In this document: piece after piece, positions 27,256-35,953 of the stretch
Layout: every line of letters starts with the position of its first letter
Position numbering within the stretch: position 1 is the stretch's first letter
Assembly: GCA_945861635.1 (NCBI GenBank)
Contig: CAMAWH010000018.1
Coordinates: 17,612 to 81,611, forward strand
Length of the DNA: 64,000 bases
Direction of reading: 5' to 3'
From: Klebsiella pneumoniae
GTDB lineage: Bacteria; Myxococcota_A; UBA796; SXON01
The notes under the pieces: model-generated
What the model saw: the letters and a program-made list of their open reading frames with translations, nothing else
Databases searched by the model: none
Told to the model about the DNA's origin: nothing
Position numbers and translations under genes: made by a program

Positions 27256-29120
27256 TGGCAGTCCGCATCCTCGAGGAGCAGCTCGTCAACAAGATCGCGG
27301 CGGGAGAAGTCGTCGAACGCCCAGCCAGCGTCGTCAAGGAGCTGGTGGAGAACGCGCTGGACGCCGGCGCGACGGAGCTTCGACTTCAGCTTCGTGCCGG
27401 CGGCCGAAATCTCATTCGCGTCACCGACGACGGCAGCGGCATGGATCGGACGGACGCCGTCATGTGCCTCGAACGGCACGCGACATCGAAGATCAAGGAG
27501 GATGACGACCTGTTTCGCGTGGCCACGCTTGGCTTCCGTGGCGAAGCGATTCCGTCGATCGCGAGCGTGTCGCGCTTCGAACTGGTCACGCGCCGGCACG
27601 ACGCCGAGGCCGGCACGCGTCTCCGCGTCGAGGGCGGTAAGCTGTTGGAGGTGGAGCCCGCCGGGTGCGCAGCGGGCACGGAGATCAGCGTGTCCTCGCT
27701 GTTCTACAACGTCCCAGCGCGTCGAAAGTTCCTGCGCACGGTCGAGACAGAGCTTGGGCACTGCATCGAGGCGGTCACCCGTGAGGCGCTCATACGCCCG
27801 GGTGTCGATATCGAGATCACCCATGATGATCGCCCGCTGTTGCGCTGCGTCCGCACGGAAGACCCGCGACAGCGGGCGGCGGACTTGCTCGGTCCGCACG
27901 GTGACGCCCTCGTTCCTGCCGCTTTTGTGCGCGGCAGGCTGAGCGTTACCGCGCTCGTCTCTCCCGTTGGGGTACATCGCGCCAATCCGCAAGGGTGCAG
28001 CTATTTGTATGTAAATGGTCGATTTGTAAAGGATATGGTCCTTCGACGAGCGGTTTCACAAGCGTACGCCGGCATCGTGCCCAAGGATCGCTACCCGGTC
28101 GTCATTCTTGACCTCAGCGTCCCCGTCGAGGATGTCGATGTCAACGTGCATCCAGCAAAGACGGAGGTGCGTTTTCAGCACGCGTTCGAGCTGCAAGCCG
28201 CGGTCGCCGAGGGGTTACGCAACGCGTTGCAAGAACACGGGATTCGGCGTCCCGTAGCCATCGAAGCACGCTATCGCCCAGAAGAGCGGGGCGGCGAGCA
28301 GATCGAGTTGGGCATGCGCTCGGTTGGGGAGCGGGTCGACACGGCCGCCGGCCGCGGGGAACGTGATCGCGCCGGCCAGGCGCACGCACACGCGGGTAGG
28401 ATTGTCGTTCAGGAGCGGCCCGTCGCGCCATTGCTCTCCGGCGTTCCGTTGCTCTCCGACACCCCGCGACGCGGTGTCGAACCGACCGCCGGAAGCCCGC
28501 CCGCGGAACGCCCGGCGGGGCACGCGCTGCTCCCCGTGCCGCGCTTCCAGGACCTGCGCGTGATCGGGCAGCTCGACCGCACCTACATCCTCACTGAAGG
28601 CGCCGGAGAGCTGGTCATCGTGGACCAACACGCCGCCGCAGAGCGCATCACGCTGTATCGTTTGATGCGCGCCCCCATCGAATCCATGGGGGGCTCCCAA
28701 CGCCTGCTTGTCCCGACGATGATCGAGCTGCCGATTGCACGCGCCCGCACGCTGGCGGCCAACACGGATGCCCTTGCGCCGTACGGGCTGGAGATCAGCG
28801 CGATGGGCGGCGGATCGATAGCCGTTCACGCGCTCCCCGCGGTGCTCGCCTGCGCGGACCTGGGCACGCTGCTGGCGGACATCGCCGACGACCTTGCGGA
28901 AGGCGGGAGCGGCTCGGCGCCCGTGGAACTCATCGAGCACGCACTCGCGACGATGGCGTGTCACACCTCCATCCGCGCCGGCCAAACACTCGACGGCGCC
29001 GACATGCACAGCCTGCTCGTTCAACTGGACGCGGTTGACTTTTCCGTGTGTGCCCACGGACGTCCAGTCGCGATTCGCATCTCGCCGGGAGAGTTGGAAC
29101 GCCGATTCCACCGCGCATGA
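27255..29120 (+). CDS. mutL: DNA mismatch repair protein MutL
   Basis: 621 residues. GHKL ATPase motifs are complete: ENALDAGAT, DDGSGM, ATSKI and GFRGEAIPSI, then NVPARRKFL. The transducer domain ends near residue 330 and a Pro/Gly linker runs to about 425. In the C-terminal domain the endonuclease motif reads DQHAAAERITLY: the first Glu of DQHA(x)2E(x)4E is kept but the second is Tyr. ACHTSIRAG and CAHGRP correspond to the remaining metal-site motifs. It coordinates mismatch removal with MutS, encoded at 40610-43147. The ATG overlaps the upstream stop. Confidence 0.95.
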   Translation: MAVRILEEQLVNKIAAGEVVERPASVVKELVENALDAGATELRLQLRAGGRNLIRVTDDGSGMDRTDAVMCLERHATSKIKEDDDLFRVATLGFRGEAIPSIASVSRFELVTRRHDAEAGTRLRVEGGKLLEVEPAGCAAGTEISVSSLFYNVPARRKFLRTVETELGHCIEAVTREALIRPGVDIEITHDDRPLLRCVRTEDPRQRAADLLGPHGDALVPAAFVRGRLSVTALVSPVGVHRANPQGCSYLYVNGRFVKDMVLRRAVSQAYAGIVPKDRYPVVILDLSVPVEDVDVNVHPAKTEVRFQHAFELQAAVAEGLRNALQEHGIRRPVAIEARYRPEERGGEQIELGMRSVGERVDTAAGRGERDRAGQAHAHAGRIVVQERPVAPLLSGVPLLSDTPRRGVEPTAGSPPAERPAGHALLPVPRFQDLRVIGQLDRTYILTEGAGELVIVDQHAAAERITLYRLMRAPIESMGGSQRLLVPTMIELPIARARTLAANTDALAPYGLEISAMGGGSIAVHALPAVLACADLGTLLADIADDLAEGGSGSAPVELIEHALATMACHTSIRAGQTLDGADMHSLLVQLDAVDFSVCAHGRPVAIRISPGELERRFHRA

Positions 29121-29161
29121 GCCGGGCAGGCGCGGCGCTTCGCCGGGGGCTCGCGTCGTGA
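29117..29161 (+). other. 14-codon frame bridging mutL and miaA
   Basis: An ATG at 29117 overlaps the mutL stop as ATGA, runs 14 codons (MSRAGAALRRGLAS), and its TGA at 29159 overlaps the miaA GTG at 29158 as GTGA. It could carry ribosomes from mutL into miaA by successive termination and restart. It may also be chance. Confidence 0.3.
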
Positions 29162-30024
29162 GGCCGCTCGTGCTGGTTGGTCCCACCGGAGCGGGGAAGT
29201 CGGCGCTTGCATTGGAAATAGCGGAAACGTTCGGCGCCACAATCGTGTCGATGGACGCCATGCAGGTGTACCGTGGGTTCGATATCGGCACGGCGAAGGC
29301 GGGGTTGGCGGAGCGCGGGCGCGTGCCTCACGCTTGCATCGATATCCGGAACCCCGACGAGCTGTTCTCGGCGGCAGATTTTGTGCACGAGGCGGAGACG
29401 GTCGATCGCCTCGGCACGCCGACTCTTCTCGTTGGTGGCACGACGTTTTATCTGCGGGCGTGGCTGTTCGGACTGGTCGAGGCCCCGCCGATCGATCCTG
29501 GCGTGCGCGCGGGCTTCGAGGCACTCGATGATCCTCACAGCGCCTTGCTCCTCGTCGATCCGCTCCTCGCCAGCCGCCTGCATGCCCACGACCGCATGCG
29601 CATCGTCCGCGGACTGGAGGTCCACGCGCTCACCGGACGTCGCCTGTCGGAGATGCACGATGCCGATCCGTGGCAGCGTCGTGATGCGGAGGTGGTCTGT
29701 GTGGACGCGTCGGACCTCTACGAGCGCATCGACCGTCGCGTGGACGCGATGATGGCCGCGGGGTACCTCGGCGAGGTGGAGGGCATCCTTGCGGCGGGCT
29801 GGAGTCGCGCCTGCAAGCCGATGCAGTCGCTCGGGTATCGGCACATCGCAGCGCATCTGTCCGGTGAAACCGACCTCGACGAGGCGGTGCGTCGAACGAA
29901 GCGCGACACTCGGCACTTCGCAAGGAAGCAGAGGGGGTTTCTGCGGAGTTGGGGCATCAAGGCAGGACCGGACGCCGCGTCCGACGCCATCGCCGCCGCG
30001 GCGCGCGCCTTCGCTCGCACGTAG
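29158..30024 (+). CDS. miaA: tRNA dimethylallyltransferase MiaA
   Basis: 288 residues from GTG 29158. P-loop VGPTGAGKSALAL at residues 7-19, then SMDAMQVYRGFDIGTAK, the MiaA-specific substrate motif with its Asp, VGGTTFYLRA, and RRTKRDTRHFARKQ near the end, which matches the tRNA-contacting QxxYAKRQ-like region. MiaA adds the isopentenyl group at A37 of tRNAs reading UNN codons. It is slightly short (typically about 300). The mutL-miaA neighbourhood is common in Proteobacteria. Confidence 0.95.
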   Translation: MRPLVLVGPTGAGKSALALEIAETFGATIVSMDAMQVYRGFDIGTAKAGLAERGRVPHACIDIRNPDELFSAADFVHEAETVDRLGTPTLLVGGTTFYLRAWLFGLVEAPPIDPGVRAGFEALDDPHSALLLVDPLLASRLHAHDRMRIVRGLEVHALTGRRLSEMHDADPWQRRDAEVVCVDASDLYERIDRRVDAMMAAGYLGEVEGILAAGWSRACKPMQSLGYRHIAAHLSGETDLDEAVRRTKRDTRHFARKQRGFLRSWGIKAGPDAASDAIAAAARAFART

Positions 30025-30057
30025 GCGCGCCGGGCTGCTACCGGATACCCAGCGGGC

Positions 30058-31020
30058 ATGGAACTCGTTCTGGAATTCGAGCGACCGCTCGTCGAACTCG
30101 CCAAGCGTATCGAGACGCTCCGCCAGGTCGAAATTGCCCAGGGGACGGACCTGACGGCATCGATCCGCGAGTTGGAACGCCAATCCGAGCGTTTGCAGCG
30201 CCAGATCTTCGCGTCGCTGACGGCGTTTCAGCGGACGCTCCTGTCTCGGCATCCGACGCGGCCTTACACCTTGGACTACGCCGGCGCCTGGCTGACCGAG
30301 GCCGTGGAGTTGCATGGGGACCGCGCCGGTCACGATGATCAAGCCATCGTGGCGTTGATGGGTCTGTTTCACGGGCGTCCCGTGATGCTCGTCGGCCATC
30401 AGAAGGGGCGCACGACCCGGGAAAATGTGGTTCGGAATTTCGGAATGGCGCTGCCCGATGGCTACCGAAAGGCGCTGCGCCTGATGGCCATGGCGGATCG
30501 CTTCAACATGCCCATCCTCACGCTGATCGACACGCCGGGGGCCTACCCGGGGATCGATGCGGAAGCGCGGGGTCAGTCCGAGGCCATCGCGCGAAACATC
30601 ATGGAGATGAGCACGTTTCGCGTGCCGATCATATCGGTCGTGATCGGAGAGGGCGGGTCAGGGGGTGCGCTGGCGCTTGGCGTGGGCAATCGCGTCGTCA
30701 TGCTCGAGCACTCCACCTACTCCGTCATCTCCCCCGAAGGGTGCGCGGCCATCCTGTGGCACGATCGTTCGGAGGCGCCCCGGGCGGCAGAGGCGCTGAA
30801 GTTGACGGCGGCGGACTGCCTGAGGCTCGGCGTGTGCGATGAAATCGTGGAGGAGCCGGCCGGCGGCGCCCACCGTTCGCCGGGGCCGACCATCGCCGTT
30901 TTGGGGGACGCGGTTGCGCGCCATCTGGACGAATTGAGTCTGCTCGATCGCGACGCGCTCCGCGCCGATCGCTACCGACGCTTCCGCAACCTCGGTGCCA
31001 TCGACGATCGAGGCGAATAG
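30058..31020 (+). CDS. accA: Acetyl-CoA carboxylase carboxyltransferase subunit alpha
   Basis: 320 residues from ATG 30058, the usual length. The coiled-coil start LEFERPLVELAKRIETLR, then VGHQKGRTTRENVVRNFGM, the crotonase-fold carboxyltransferase core with TLIDTPGAYPGIDAEARGQSEAIA and VIGEGGSGGALALGVGNRVVML, and SPEGCAAILW are all family signatures. With AccD it transfers the carboxyl group from biotin to acetyl-CoA for fatty acid synthesis. accD is not in the window. Confidence 0.96.
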   Translation: MELVLEFERPLVELAKRIETLRQVEIAQGTDLTASIRELERQSERLQRQIFASLTAFQRTLLSRHPTRPYTLDYAGAWLTEAVELHGDRAGHDDQAIVALMGLFHGRPVMLVGHQKGRTTRENVVRNFGMALPDGYRKALRLMAMADRFNMPILTLIDTPGAYPGIDAEARGQSEAIARNIMEMSTFRVPIISVVIGEGGSGGALALGVGNRVVMLEHSTYSVISPEGCAAILWHDRSEAPRAAEALKLTAADCLRLGVCDEIVEEPAGGAHRSPGPTIAVLGDAVARHLDELSLLDRDALRADRYRRFRNLGAIDDRGE

Positions 31021-31044
31021 CGAGCCGGCGGGATACTTCCGCGC

Positions 31045-32295
31045 GTGGCAACGCTCCGCTTCTCCGTGCCGGGTGACAAGTCGATTTCCCACCGCGCGCT
31101 CTTGTTCGGTGCACTTGCGTCGGGGACGACGCGGATATCCGGGCTCCTCGACGCGGGGGATGTCGGGCGCACGTTGCGCGCCGTGCAACAGCTTGGTTGC
31201 GACGCGTCGACCACCCACGTTACAGGTGCGCCGTGGCGGGGCGCCGGCGTGATCGAGTGCGGAAATTCGGGGACGACAGCTCGGTTGCTCCTTGGGGCGC
31301 TCGCGCCGCGCTCATGGGCGGTTCTTGAAGGTGATGCCTCCCTCTCGCGGCGACCGATGAAGCGGGTCCTGGAGCCGTTGAGCCGCATGGGCGCCCGGTT
31401 TGAGGGCGGGCCGACGCTCCCCGTCTCGGTACATCCATCGCCGTTAATCGGCATCACCCACACGGCAACCGTCGCTAGCGCACAGGTGAAAACAGCGATC
31501 CTGCTCGCTGGGCTCGCGGCGTCCGGCGAAACGGCGTACGTCGAACCCCTTCCCACGCGTGACCATACAGAGCGCATGCTCGCAGGGATGGGGGCTGCCA
31601 TTCGCGCCAGCGCCGGCGCGATCGTCGTGACGCCGGGTCCGCTGCACGCGGTCAACATCGATGTTCCAGGTGATATTTCCAGCGCCGCCTTCTGGCTGGT
31701 CGCGGCCGCAATCACGCCGGGGAGCGATTTGGTGGTGGAAGGGGTCGGGCTCAACCCTACGCGCACCGGCGTCTTGAGTGTATTACGTAGGATGGGGGCG
31801 GATATTACCGTGGACGACTACGGTGGAATCGAACCGATCGGTGACATTCGGGTGCGCGGCCGCGGACTGGTTGGAACCGATATCGGCGGGGCCGAAGTGC
31901 CGACGCTCATCGATGAGATCCCGGTTCTGGCGGTCGCGGCGGCCTTTGCGGAAGGCACGTCGGTGTTCCGCGATGCAGCAGAACTGCGGGTGAAAGAGAG
32001 TGATCGCATCCTCACGACCGTTGCGGGGCTGCACGCGCTGGGTGTGGACGCCGAGGCACTCCCCGATGGATTGCGCGTCGATGGTGGGGTCGGCCGCATT
32101 TCTCTCGGGGCCTTGGCGGTGGCGGCCGGCGTGGTGCAAAGCCACGGCGATCATCGTATTGCGATGGCGTTTTTGATCGCCGGCCTGCACGTCGACATCG
32201 ACGTCCGGGATCTGGATTGCATCGCGACGTCCTATCCGTCCTTTCCGGCGCGTTTGGCCGAGGTACGCGCAGCGATAGGCACGCATCGTGGCTGA
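31045..32295 (+). CDS. aroA: 3-phosphoshikimate 1-carboxyvinyltransferase (EPSP synthase)
   Basis: 416 residues from GTG 31045. Signature segments in order: PGDKSISHRALL near the N-terminus, GNSGTTARLL, RRPMKRVLEPL, SAQVKTAILLAGL, the catalytic DEIPVLAVAAA, AELRVKESDRI, and HGDHRIAMAF. It makes EPSP from shikimate-3-phosphate and PEP and is the glyphosate target. The position before cmk and rpsA is a conserved arrangement. It overlaps cmk by 8 bp. Confidence 0.96.
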   Translation: MATLRFSVPGDKSISHRALLFGALASGTTRISGLLDAGDVGRTLRAVQQLGCDASTTHVTGAPWRGAGVIECGNSGTTARLLLGALAPRSWAVLEGDASLSRRPMKRVLEPLSRMGARFEGGPTLPVSVHPSPLIGITHTATVASAQVKTAILLAGLAASGETAYVEPLPTRDHTERMLAGMGAAIRASAGAIVVTPGPLHAVNIDVPGDISSAAFWLVAAAITPGSDLVVEGVGLNPTRTGVLSVLRRMGADITVDDYGGIEPIGDIRVRGRGLVGTDIGGAEVPTLIDEIPVLAVAAAFAEGTSVFRDAAELRVKESDRILTTVAGLHALGVDAEALPDGLRVDGGVGRISLGALAVAAGVVQSHGDHRIAMAFLIAGLHVDIDVRDLDCIATSYPSFPARLAEVRAAIGTHRG

Positions 32296-32962
32296 AATCG
32301 CCATCGCGGTCGACGGTCCCGCGGCCTCCGGAAAAGGCACGGTCGCGCGTCGTGTGGCGGAGGCGTTGGAGTACGCGTTCGTCGACACGGGGGCGATGTA
32401 TCGGTCGGTGGCGCTCTACGCGCTCCGTCGGGGCGTCTCGCCCGCCGACGCGGCGGGCGCCGCCGCCATCGCCGAGGGCATACGTTTCGCGTTCGATTGG
32501 CATGCCGGCAACCTGCGTGTCTACGCCGATCGGGAGGACGTTTCCCAACGCATTCGCGGCGAACTCGTGGGCGCCGCGGCCAGCGCCGTCGCCGTTCATC
32601 CGGCGGTGCGCGCGGCCCTTTTGCACACCCAACGGTCGCTGGGGGCGGGCGGCGGCGTTGTGATGGACGGACGCGACATCGGAACGGTCGTGCTTCCCGA
32701 CGCGCAGCTGAAAGTATATCTGGACGCGTCGCTGAGCGAGCGCGCGCGGCGTCGGTATGCGGAATCGCCCGGACGACGCCACCACGATGTCTTGGAGGAG
32801 TTGACAGCGCGGGACCTGCAGGACTGCGGTCGCGCCACAGCGCCGCTCCGTCAGGCGGACGACGCCGTGCGCATTGACTCCACCGGGCGCAGCATCGACG
32901 ACATCGTGACGCAGGTCATCGCGCTCGCACACGCGCGCGGAGCGCGTCAGGGATCTGGGTAG
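32288..32962 (+). CDS. cmk: Cytidylate kinase
   Basis: 224 residues from GTG 32288. The P-loop AVDGPAASGKGTVARR is followed by the CMP-binding DTGAMYRSVALYALRRG, the MDGRDIGTVVLPDAQLKVYLDAS segment and ARRRY with the lid region RHHDVLEELTARDLQD. It phosphorylates CMP and dCMP. In many bacteria cmk is directly followed by rpsA; here the ATPase/release-factor-like fusion gene starts at the next base after the cmk stop. Confidence 0.95.
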   Translation: MAEIAIAVDGPAASGKGTVARRVAEALEYAFVDTGAMYRSVALYALRRGVSPADAAGAAAIAEGIRFAFDWHAGNLRVYADREDVSQRIRGELVGAAASAVAVHPAVRAALLHTQRSLGAGGGVVMDGRDIGTVVLPDAQLKVYLDASLSERARRRYAESPGRRHHDVLEELTARDLQDCGRATAPLRQADDAVRIDSTGRSIDDIVTQVIALAHARGARQGSG

Positions 32963-35683
32963 ATGGCCGCCAAAGCGATCCCCAAGCTCGCCGATTGGAT
33001 CGAGATGGACCTCTCTCTCTCGGTGCGGGAAAATCGCCTCCAACCGGTGTGGGAGGTTGAGGACCTGATCGCCCAGATCGGGGACGTTGTGACAGGGGAG
33101 GGGATTCGGTGCCCCGTCCTCACCGGTCCCTCCGGCGTCGGAAAGACGGCCGTCATCCATGAATTGGTCCGGCAGCTCGCGCGTAGTGAGGGGCCCGAGC
33201 GACTCCGCGGCGCACGCGTCGTACAAATCTCGCTCCGGACGATGGCCGGCCGCTTCAAACACTCCAGTGAAGGCATCGAGATCCTTCGCAGCCTGCTGGA
33301 TTCGATCGTCGCCGCCGACCCGCCGATCGTGCCGTACATCCGCGACCTGCATTCCGCGTATTCGCTCGACTGGGAATCGCTTTTCGTTCGCTTCTGCGGA
33401 CAGGCTCGCCTGCCCCTGATCGGAGAGGCAAGCGCGCGGGAATTGGCGGTGATGTTGGAGTTCACCTCCGACCTTTCGCCCTATGTCATTCCCATTCCCG
33501 TGAGTGAGCCCGACCTGGGTAGAACCCGGCGAATTGTCTCTCGCTGGGCAGACCACACGGCGGCGAAGGGGGGTCGGGTCATCACGCCGGACGCCCAGCG
33601 GATCGCCATCGAACTGACGGGGAGATTCCTCGGAAATCAACACTTTCCGCGCAAAGCCCTCGACCTCTTGCGGCAGACTCGGGATCTCGGCGGCGCCGCC
33701 GTGACCCTTGGGGATGTCGTGGCCCGATTCAGCCAACTCACGCGCGTACCGCAGCAGTTGGTTGACCCGGAAATCCGCCTTGATCTGGTGGAAGTGCGAA
33801 AGTTTTTGGCCGATCGGCTGCTTGGTCAGGACGAATCCGTGGACGCCGTCATTCGGATGATTGCCCTGATAAAAGCAGGCCTCGCGGATAGCCGCCGCCC
33901 TTTTGGAACGTTCCTTTTCGTCGGCCCGACGGGCGTGGGAAAGACGCATACCGGCCAACTGTTGGCGGAGTACCTCTTTGGGGATCGGCACCGCCTCGTG
34001 CGTATCAACATGGCGGACTACGGTGGAGAAGGTGACGGAAGCGTACTGTTCGGACATCCGCTTGGCTCGTCGGCCGACCAAAAGCGGGGGGTGATCGCGA
34101 CTCGCCTCGGCGGTGTCGCATTTGGCGTGCTTCTACTCGATGAGTTTGAGAAGGCGCACACCAAAGTCCACGACGCCTTTCTCCAACTGATGGACGAAGG
34201 CCGGTACACGAACGGTCTTGGAGAGATGGTCTCCGCGCGCAGTCTCATCGTCATCGCAACGTCGAACGCCGGGGCCGAGGTCTACAGAGAATCCGGCATC
34301 GGGTTTCGGGATGCAGCCGACCTCGACCGCGCAGACTCCGAGTTGGATCGCCGTCTCCTCAAACACTTCCGCCTGGAGTTCCTGAACCGCTTTGACCGCG
34401 TGGTGCACTTCCACCCGTTGGACCGGTCCACCATTCGGGCCATTGCCACACGCGAACTGTCAGAGCTGCTGCGAAGAGAAGGCATTGCGGGCCGCGGATT
34501 GGCAGTGGACGTGGATGCGGAGGTACTCGACTGGCTGGTCGCGCACGGCTACCATCCCCACTATGGAGCGCGCTTTCTACGCCGGGAAATCGAACGAAGC
34601 GTCACGGGGACGCTCGCGCAGTGGATTGTCACCCACAATCCCGCTCCGGGCGCACGCATCGCCTTGGCCGTGCGTCGTGATGCGATTGTGGTCAGGGCGG
34701 ACGAACGAGCGGCCGAAACGCCACCTCGACGGGTGGTTGTGGACGCCTTCGCAAGCGCAAAGGCGTGGGTAGACCGATGGACAAAGAGGGAGGCGGAGGC
34801 GGGCGTCCGAAAGGAAGCCGCGAGCGCACTCATCGAGAAAAGTGCGTCTGCCGAGTTCTGGGGCGACCCAGGCCACGCACAGTCGATTCTACGCGAATAC
34901 ACGAGCATCGACGCGCGTATTCAGGCGGACGCTCGTTTGCTCGCGCCCGCACGTCGGCTGGCGCGGCTTGGCGGGCATGAAGATGTCGGCGTGGTCGCCG
35001 AGTTGCTCGCAGAAACCGAGGCGGCGTGGACGCGATGGAACCGGTTGGAAGCCGAAGACGGACCGATCGGCGCGTGGCTGATCATCGGGACAGCCGACGC
35101 GCTGGCGAACGCACCCGTGCCATGGCTGCAGGAGTTGGTGGACAGTGAGCGGGAATGGCTCAAACGACTTGGCTTCACCTGTGAGATCGTTGCGGAGCGC
35201 GTCGTAGGAGAGCGCATCGCGAGCGTCGCGTTCGAGGTGGAGGGTGCGGGCGTGGTGGCGAGGCTGGGGATGGAGCGCGGGGTGCATCGCCGTCGCGCGC
35301 GGAACGGGCATGTCGAGCGGCTGCTCGTGGATGTTGTGCCACGCGGAGACGCGCGATCGGGGCCGCTTGTACACGACGCGCGTCGCGTGAAGGGAGCATT
35401 TGTCGCGCGGCGCGCCTGCCGCGTCGTCGTCTCCGTTGCCGGGAAGGGAAGTGAGGAGACATGGCTGGGGATTGCGCGCGACACGCTGTCGTTGTTTTCA
35501 GCGGATCTGTTCGATGCGCGGCGAGGCGCCGCCGGTGAGGTCGATGTTGCCCGGCAGTACGGTTTTGACGGGGTTGCCGCACGCGATCCGCGCACGGGCG
35601 CGGTCGTTGTCGGGGGGAAGGAAGTCGCGCGGGGGGAGTTTGAGGCGCTGCTTCGGGCCTGGGAGGAACAGGGCGGCCGGTGA
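32963..35683 (+). CDS. ClpA/ClpB-like AAA+ ATPase fused to a release factor 2-like (PCRF) domain
   Basis: 906 residues, ATG immediately after cmk. Module 1 (about 30-280) has Walker A GPSGVGKT (55-62), but the Walker B site reads VPYIRDLH (about 123-130), so hydrolysis there is doubtful. Module 2 (about 285-590) is Clp D2-like: Walker A GPTGVGKT (321-328), Walker B LLLDEFEKAH (390-399), sensor 1 IATSNAG (431-437), an IGF loop (446-448) where ClpA has IGL, Arg finger FLNRFD (R476) and sensor 2 GAR (535-537). Residues about 625-800 resemble RF2: EFWGDPGHAQ, WLKRLGFTCEI and ERGVHRRR match FWDDPxxAQ, WAExxGFKVEV and EKGVHRLVR. The SPF anticodon motif and GGQ loop are absent; residues 800-906 look like a decayed GGQ domain. 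Ribosome-directed unfoldase activity is inference. Confidence 0.8.
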   Translation: MAAKAIPKLADWIEMDLSLSVRENRLQPVWEVEDLIAQIGDVVTGEGIRCPVLTGPSGVGKTAVIHELVRQLARSEGPERLRGARVVQISLRTMAGRFKHSSEGIEILRSLLDSIVAADPPIVPYIRDLHSAYSLDWESLFVRFCGQARLPLIGEASARELAVMLEFTSDLSPYVIPIPVSEPDLGRTRRIVSRWADHTAAKGGRVITPDAQRIAIELTGRFLGNQHFPRKALDLLRQTRDLGGAAVTLGDVVARFSQLTRVPQQLVDPEIRLDLVEVRKFLADRLLGQDESVDAVIRMIALIKAGLADSRRPFGTFLFVGPTGVGKTHTGQLLAEYLFGDRHRLVRINMADYGGEGDGSVLFGHPLGSSADQKRGVIATRLGGVAFGVLLLDEFEKAHTKVHDAFLQLMDEGRYTNGLGEMVSARSLIVIATSNAGAEVYRESGIGFRDAADLDRADSELDRRLLKHFRLEFLNRFDRVVHFHPLDRSTIRAIATRELSELLRREGIAGRGLAVDVDAEVLDWLVAHGYHPHYGARFLRREIERSVTGTLAQWIVTHNPAPGARIALAVRRDAIVVRADERAAETPPRRVVVDAFASAKAWVDRWTKREAEAGVRKEAASALIEKSASAEFWGDPGHAQSILREYTSIDARIQADARLLAPARRLARLGGHEDVGVVAELLAETEAAWTRWNRLEAEDGPIGAWLIIGTADALANAPVPWLQELVDSEREWLKRLGFTCEIVAERVVGERIASVAFEVEGAGVVARLGMERGVHRRRARNGHVERLLVDVVPRGDARSGPLVHDARRVKGAFVARRACRVVVSVAGKGSEETWLGIARDTLSLFSADLFDARRGAAGEVDVARQYGFDGVAARDPRTGAVVVGGKEVARGEFEALLRAWEEQGGR

Positions 35684-35761
35684 CACCGGCCGTCGTGACG
35701 CGCCGGCGTGGGTCGTCGGTTCCGCCAAGTCGGCGGACCCGAAGGGGCCCGACCAACGCCC

Positions 35762-35790
35762 TTGACACCTCGTGACAACTTCGTTAGTCG
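35762..35790 (+). promoter_or_regulatory. Possible rpsA promoter
   Basis: A perfect TTGACA lies at 35762-35767. With a 17-bp spacer the -10 position is TAGTCG (35785-35790), a weak match to TATAAT. The site is in the 270-bp gap before rpsA, leaving a leader of about 160 nt. A long leader suits S1 autoregulation, but I see no clear stem set to support it. Confidence 0.35.
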
Positions 35791-35953
35791 CGCGCCCGTC
35801 ACCGGAAAACCCCGATGACCTGGGCTCCAACGCGTTGAGGACGCGATTGTAGCCGCGGAGGTCGACCATCCCGGTCGCTCGGCCCGCAACCACCTCCTCC
35901 TCCTCGTCACCCACAAACGTGCTGGTCAACCAGCCCGGGAAAGCATCCTTTTC

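Noticed and set aside
33910..33919. Palindrome GGAACGTTCC as a possible LexA site
   Set aside because: It lies inside the fusion gene and lacks the 4-bp spacer of the GAAC-N4-GTTC core.
32012..34081. Leftward frame of 689 codons opposite aroA, cmk and the fusion gene
   Set aside because: Spans three real genes in antisense; no recognisable domain.
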